A stretch of DNA of 58,133 bases, taken from assembly GCA_012033255.1 (NCBI GenBank), contig JAAUSF010000015.1, positions 1 through 58,133 on the forward strand, in the 5' to 3' direction. Every line of letters begins with the position of its first letter. The stretch's first letter is position 1. The DNA comes from Cyanobacteria bacterium RU_5_0. GTDB lineage: Bacteria > Cyanobacteriota > Cyanobacteriia > Elainellales > Elainellaceae. Both the position numbers and the translations under genes were made by a program. The notes under the pieces were generated by a model that saw only the letters and a list, made by a program, of their open reading frames with translations, did not search any database and had not been told where the DNA came from. Below are positions 54,994 through 58,133 of this stretch, piece after piece.

Positions 54994-55665
54994 GGAACGT
55001 TACTCCTAGGAGATGAGTCTAAAGTGATGTGCGGGGTTGAGTAATGGATCTGTATTCGAGGATGTCTGAAACGTATTAAACGTTACCTCCTCTGGGAGAG
55101 GGGTTGGGGGTGAGAGGGATAGAGTTTTGTGAGTCGATCAGGAATGCAAACAGCAAAATTACATTGTTTCTTGAAGCAACACTTACCCATCTGGCTAAGC
55201 TATTGCTTGCGATAAAACAAATACGGCAATAGTGAACGTGGAAACTGTTTTTTTAACACGATGACTCTTAACACACTGTGATACTAAATTTTTAGAGTTT
55301 TTTCAGTCAACGAATTGACCATAAGCCACTCTGTTATCTGAAATATCTCAGAAGGATTTGATGAATGAGCAGGGTTATGATCATGAAGATTAGCTAACCA
55401 CTTTCTCATTATAGAAATTGTTTTCAGGGAAATGAATAGACGTAAACTTTTGTAGATTAAAACCGATCGCCTATCATTGAAACCTGCTTAAAAATTGAAA
55501 CATTTGCAATTCTTAAACATTGAAGTGGGTGTACAATCGCTAGGCTACGGTTAATGACAATAACCGTGCTTCACCCATTGGATTGATTTCTTGGATTGAT
55601 TTCTTGGATTGATTTCTTGGATTGATTTCTTGGATTGATCGGATTGAATCAAGCTGAAGAGATGC
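54994..55665. other. Long intergenic region between sdaA and ppsA
   Basis: 672 A/T-rich bases with no credible gene. It contains a CCTCTGGGAGAGG-type short hairpin near 55090, typical of cyanobacterial dispersed sequence, and the 13-base tandem repeat at 55578-55639. The ppsA promoter must lie here on the minus strand, but no clear -35/-10 pair is seen. Confidence 0.55.
55578..55639. repeat. 13-base tandem repeat (TTGGATTGATTTC)n
   Basis: Four perfect copies of TTGGATTGATTTC followed by a partial fifth. It ends 27 bases past the sdaA stop. Confidence 0.9.
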
Positions 55666-57039
55666 TTAACATTCAATTACATTAACAGCTAATCCACCAC
55701 GAGATGTTTCTTTATACTTGCTGTGCATATCTGCACCCGTTGCTCTCATGGTTTGAATCACTTTATCGAGAGAAACAAAATGCTGACCATCTCCTCGTAA
55801 TGCCATCCGAGCCGCATTGATCGCTTTGACGGCTCCGATCGCGTTGCGTTCGATGCAGGGAATTTGTACCAGTCCCGCGATCGGATCGCAGGTCAAGCCT
55901 AAATTGTGTTCCATTGCGATTTCAGCCGCATTTTCTACCTGCTGTGATGTTCCACCCAAGATTTCTGCTAATGCTCCGGCTGCCATTGAGCAAGCAACGC
56001 CAACTTCACCCTGGCATCCGACATCGGCACCGGAAATGGATGCATTTTCTTTGTACAGAATCCCGATCGCTCCAGCCGTCAGTAAGAAATCAATAATGCG
56101 ATCGGGTGTGGCATGAGGACAGAAGCGATCGTAGTAGTGTAATACGGCGGGAATAATTCCGGCGGCTCCATTTGTAGGAGCCGTCACAACTCGCCCACCA
56201 GCCGCATTTTCTTCGTTGACCGCGATCGCAAACAAATTGACCCAATCGATGATTTGTAGAGGATCATTTGCATCACAATTTACATTCTTAGCCAGTTGGC
56301 GATAGAGTTCTGGAGCGCGACGTTTAACATTCAGCCCTCCTGGTAATACTCCTTCATGGTTGCAGCCCTTTTGAACACACTGCTGCATCACATTCCAAAT
56401 CTGAAATAATCCCTCGCGAATCTGTTCTTCCGAGCGAAGTGTTTTCTCATTTGCCATCATCAACTGACTGATCGAGAGGTGATGCTGTTGACAAAGGGTA
56501 AGGAGATCGATCGCTTTTTTAAATGGATAGGGAAATATCACCTTCTTGTCAGGAGTTGATTCTGCCTGAATCTCTTTTTCATTCACAATGAATCCTCCAC
56601 CAACCGAATAAAATACTTCCCTCGCTATCTCCTGACCTGTGGCATCGGAAGCGGTAAATCGCATTCCATTTGGGTGAAATGGCAGAGGTTGCCAATGAAA
56701 AAGCAGATGATCCGGTTCATGAAAGGCGATCGATTTTTTCCCTAATAAATGCAATTCTCCCTGAGTCCGAATGCGGGTCAACATCGGTTCGATCGTCTCT
56801 GGATCGATCAATTCAGGGGTTTCTCCTTCCAACCCTAACAACACCGCCTTATCGGTTCCATGTCCTTTACCGGTTGCACCCAATGAGCCAAATAACTCAA
56901 CTTTGACGGCGTGGAGGCGATCGATCGGTTGAGTTTCTAAAATGCTCACCACAAATTGCCGAGCCGCTTTCATCGGCCCAACCGTATGCGAACTCGACGG
57001 TCCAATCCCAATTTTGAAAAGATCAAAAACACTGATCAT
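55666..57039 (-). CDS. sdaA: L-serine ammonia-lyase (iron-sulfur, single chain)
   Basis: 457 residues. The N-terminal domain opens with the signature [19 protein letters not shown]. The C-terminal catalytic domain carries [37 protein letters not shown] and [20 protein letters not shown], which contain the cysteines that ligate the 4Fe-4S cluster. It deaminates serine to pyruvate and ammonia. ppsA, the next gene on the same strand, turns pyruvate into PEP, so the two could link serine breakdown to gluconeogenesis (inference from adjacency). Confidence 0.95.
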   Translation of the reverse strand: MISVFDLFKIGIGPSSSHTVGPMKAARQFVVSILETQPIDRLHAVKVELFGSLGATGKGHGTDKAVLLGLEGETPELIDPETIEPMLTRIRTQGELHLLGKKSIAFHEPDHLLFHWQPLPFHPNGMRFTASDATGQEIAREVFYSVGGGFIVNEKEIQAESTPDKKVIFPYPFKKAIDLLTLCQQHHLSISQLMMANEKTLRSEEQIREGLFQIWNVMQQCVQKGCNHEGVLPGGLNVKRRAPELYRQLAKNVNCDANDPLQIIDWVNLFAIAVNEENAAGGRVVTAPTNGAAGIIPAVLHYYDRFCPHATPDRIIDFLLTAGAIGILYKENASISGADVGCQGEVGVACSMAAGALAEILGGTSQQVENAAEIAMEHNLGLTCDPIAGLVQIPCIERNAIGAVKAINAARMALRGDGQHFVSLDKVIQTMRATGADMHSKYKETSRGGLAVNVIEC

Positions 57040-57524
57040 TTTTGTAAAAAATTAATTCTATAATTTCTATCTTAAAAGATGTTTGAAAAGTGCTGAGTTA
57101 TAGTGAAAGGATGAAGGATGAAGGATGAATCGAAACCTTTACCAAAGTAGGACTCAGAAACAAAACAAAATCTGTCCTAATGGTTGCGTTCATCGGCGGC
57201 AGATAACGTTCCCGTTCACCCGCCTCCCGGATTTCCGTCTCCCTCCCCGATCGCCCTCTACCGTGTACATACAAGTGGTTGAATCTAACCCAACTCCTGC
57301 CGAACCGCCCCCTAACCCCCAATTCTGGGGGAACCGAACCCGGAACCGAACCTGCTCAAAGTCCCCCAGAATTGGGGGATTTAGGGGGCTAGACACCGTT
57401 CAACCCCAAACCGATCGACTTGTGTGTACACGGTAGCCCCGATCGCCCTCTACCGTCCGTTGCAACACCGTGTTAGCTGGAGTGCAAATTGCTTCTTCAC
57501 CCTACCATTTTTGCGACACAACCA
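57040..57524. other. Intergenic region with MITE and short repeats
   Basis: Holds a short GGATGAA tandem (57111-57128), the second MITE copy (57258-57436) and its target duplication. No gene is supported; frames here derive from the MITE. Confidence 0.7.
57258..57436 (+). mobile_element. 179-bp MITE with target-site duplication, copy 2
   Basis: Colinear with 40569-40746 along its whole length, with CTACCGTGTACATAC/GTGTGTACACGGTAG ends (one mismatch in the left arm). Flanked by a 13-bp direct repeat CCCCGATCGCCCT (57245-57257 and 57437-57449). The target itself continued with CTACCGT, like the element's own end. Confidence 0.88.
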
Positions 57525-58008
57525 CTATTTTGGGATGCCACTACACATTTCTTGATTAGATGAAAAATACGTTTCTCGCTCAAATGAATACTGAGAAGTT
57601 TGTGAATCAATGGCAAGCCTGAGCCAATCACATCCTCGTTTCAATAGTCCATCCAGATCATCAACTGGATAAATTCTAGGAATGTTGTCTGGCTGAGAGA
57701 CGATCGCAATCTGCTTACCATCTGTACTTAATGCCATTCCATATCCTTGGTATTCAGCAAGTTGATTGCCTCGCGAATCTGAGACGATTAGTCTACCACC
57801 ACCATCGGTAGCAATTCGATCGCCTTGTTCACTTGTTATACGCGAAGAGTCATATAATTGTCCCTCAATGTAGTAATGCTCATCAGATGGCGGCTCCCAA
57901 AGATCGGGTGCTTGAGTTGCAACTTGTTTACCCTGTAAGTTCCATACTCGAATCACATCGCCATACTTAAAGGTGAGAATGCGATCACCGTAGGTATCAA
58001 ATTTGATA
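57525..58008 (-). pseudogene. WD40-like protein, C-terminal fragment cut by an IS
   Basis: The frame is open from the IS end at 58009 down to the stop at 57525. It reads YGDRILTFKYGDVIRVWNLQ, further blade-like strands (GYGMALSTDGKQIAIVSQ), and the DLDGLLKRGCDWLR motif that closes many cyanobacterial WD40-repeat proteins. The N-terminal part (usually many more blades) is absent because the IS end sits inside the coding frame. A GTG at 57956 is the only internal start. Confidence 0.65.
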
Positions 58009-58133
58009 GGACTTACGCATTGACAGAAATAGAGTAATGTGGGTCATCACGCTGAGGCGGGTTCTGAGCGATTTTTCAGGATGAATTGCCGAATCACCGG
58101 AATAAATAGCTGCCTGGAGACTTGATAGAGGTT
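58009..58133. mobile_element. Partial insertion sequence at the window edge
   Basis: GGACTTACGCATTGACAGAA at the boundary with the WD40 frame resembles terminal repeats of cyanobacterial insertion sequences. The transposase frame inside ends about 38 bases from the tip. The other end lies beyond the window, so duplication of the target cannot be checked. Confidence 0.6.
58047..58133 (-). CDS. Transposase C-terminus (partial)
   Basis: The minus-strand frame entering at the window edge reads NLYQVSRQLFIPVIRQFILK and ends NRSEPASA with TGA at 58047-58049. Its distance to the IS end and basic, helical composition fit a transposase C-terminus. Family not assigned. Confidence 0.5.
   Translation of the reverse strand, partial: NLYQVSRQLFIPVIRQFILKNRSEPASA

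Overview
The window is cyanobacterial chromosome. The RNA polymerase beta-prime subunit is split into rpoC1 and rpoC2, a photosystem II gene (psbK) is present, the order rpsT-tatD-rpoB-rpoC1-rpoC2 is typical of cyanobacteria, and GCGATCGC/CGATCG (HIP1-like) palindromes are scattered throughout. Heptamer repeats, pentapeptide-repeat proteins and Hanks-type kinases fit a filamentous, Leptolyngbya/Oscillatoriales-like organism. The genus is inference.

Layout. 0.2-5.2 kb: a large single-pass membrane protein with helical repeats, hemW, and a PIN/TRAM membrane protein. 5.7-11.7 kb: a tandemly duplicated pair, each a Ser/Thr kinase followed by a secreted proline-rich PPC-domain protein; both kinase genes carry a one-base frameshift. 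11.8-16.5 kb: psbK (45 codons), moaD, an SRPBCC-like gene, a universal stress protein, hisD, rpsT, tatD. 16.6-26.3 kb: rpoB-rpoC1-rpoC2 with a clear promoter, a terminator-like hairpin in the leader, a long inverted repeat between rpoB and rpoC1, and a terminator. 26.4-31.9 kb: glmS, a second universal stress protein, a ~400-nt gene-free tract rich in nested helices (candidate structured RNA), a peptidoglycan-binding protein and an ADP-ribosylglycohydrolase-like protein lacking the metal-site residues. 32.4-45.8 kb: 7TM-HD phosphodiesterase, orphan adenine methyltransferase, HtrA-like protease, pentapeptide protein, ruvC, small membrane proteins including NrtS, a cellulose-synthase-like glycosyltransferase and a flavin disulfide reductase.

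46.2-50.6 kb is the most unusual part. After a truncated Crp-like gene and an internally deleted IS5-like transposase come five attC-like sites, all in the same (minus) orientation. They separate small cassettes: an inverted vapBC pair, a VOC/glyoxalase-fold protein, a GFA (CENP-V) protein, a RelE/ParE-type toxin-antitoxin pair, and a ParA-like pseudogene. No integron integrase lies in the window, so this looks like a CALIN (attC cluster lacking an integrase) in a cyanobacterial chromosome.

50.7-58.1 kb: another pentapeptide protein, ppsA, sdaA, a MITE copy, and a WD40-like gene cut by an IS element that runs off the window edge. Dispersed repeats are frequent: a 178/179-bp MITE with 15-bp terminal inverted repeats and target duplications (two copies), a 99-bp REP-like unit (two), a ~100-bp unit with imperfect termini (two), a ~90-bp unit (two), and several heptamer arrays.
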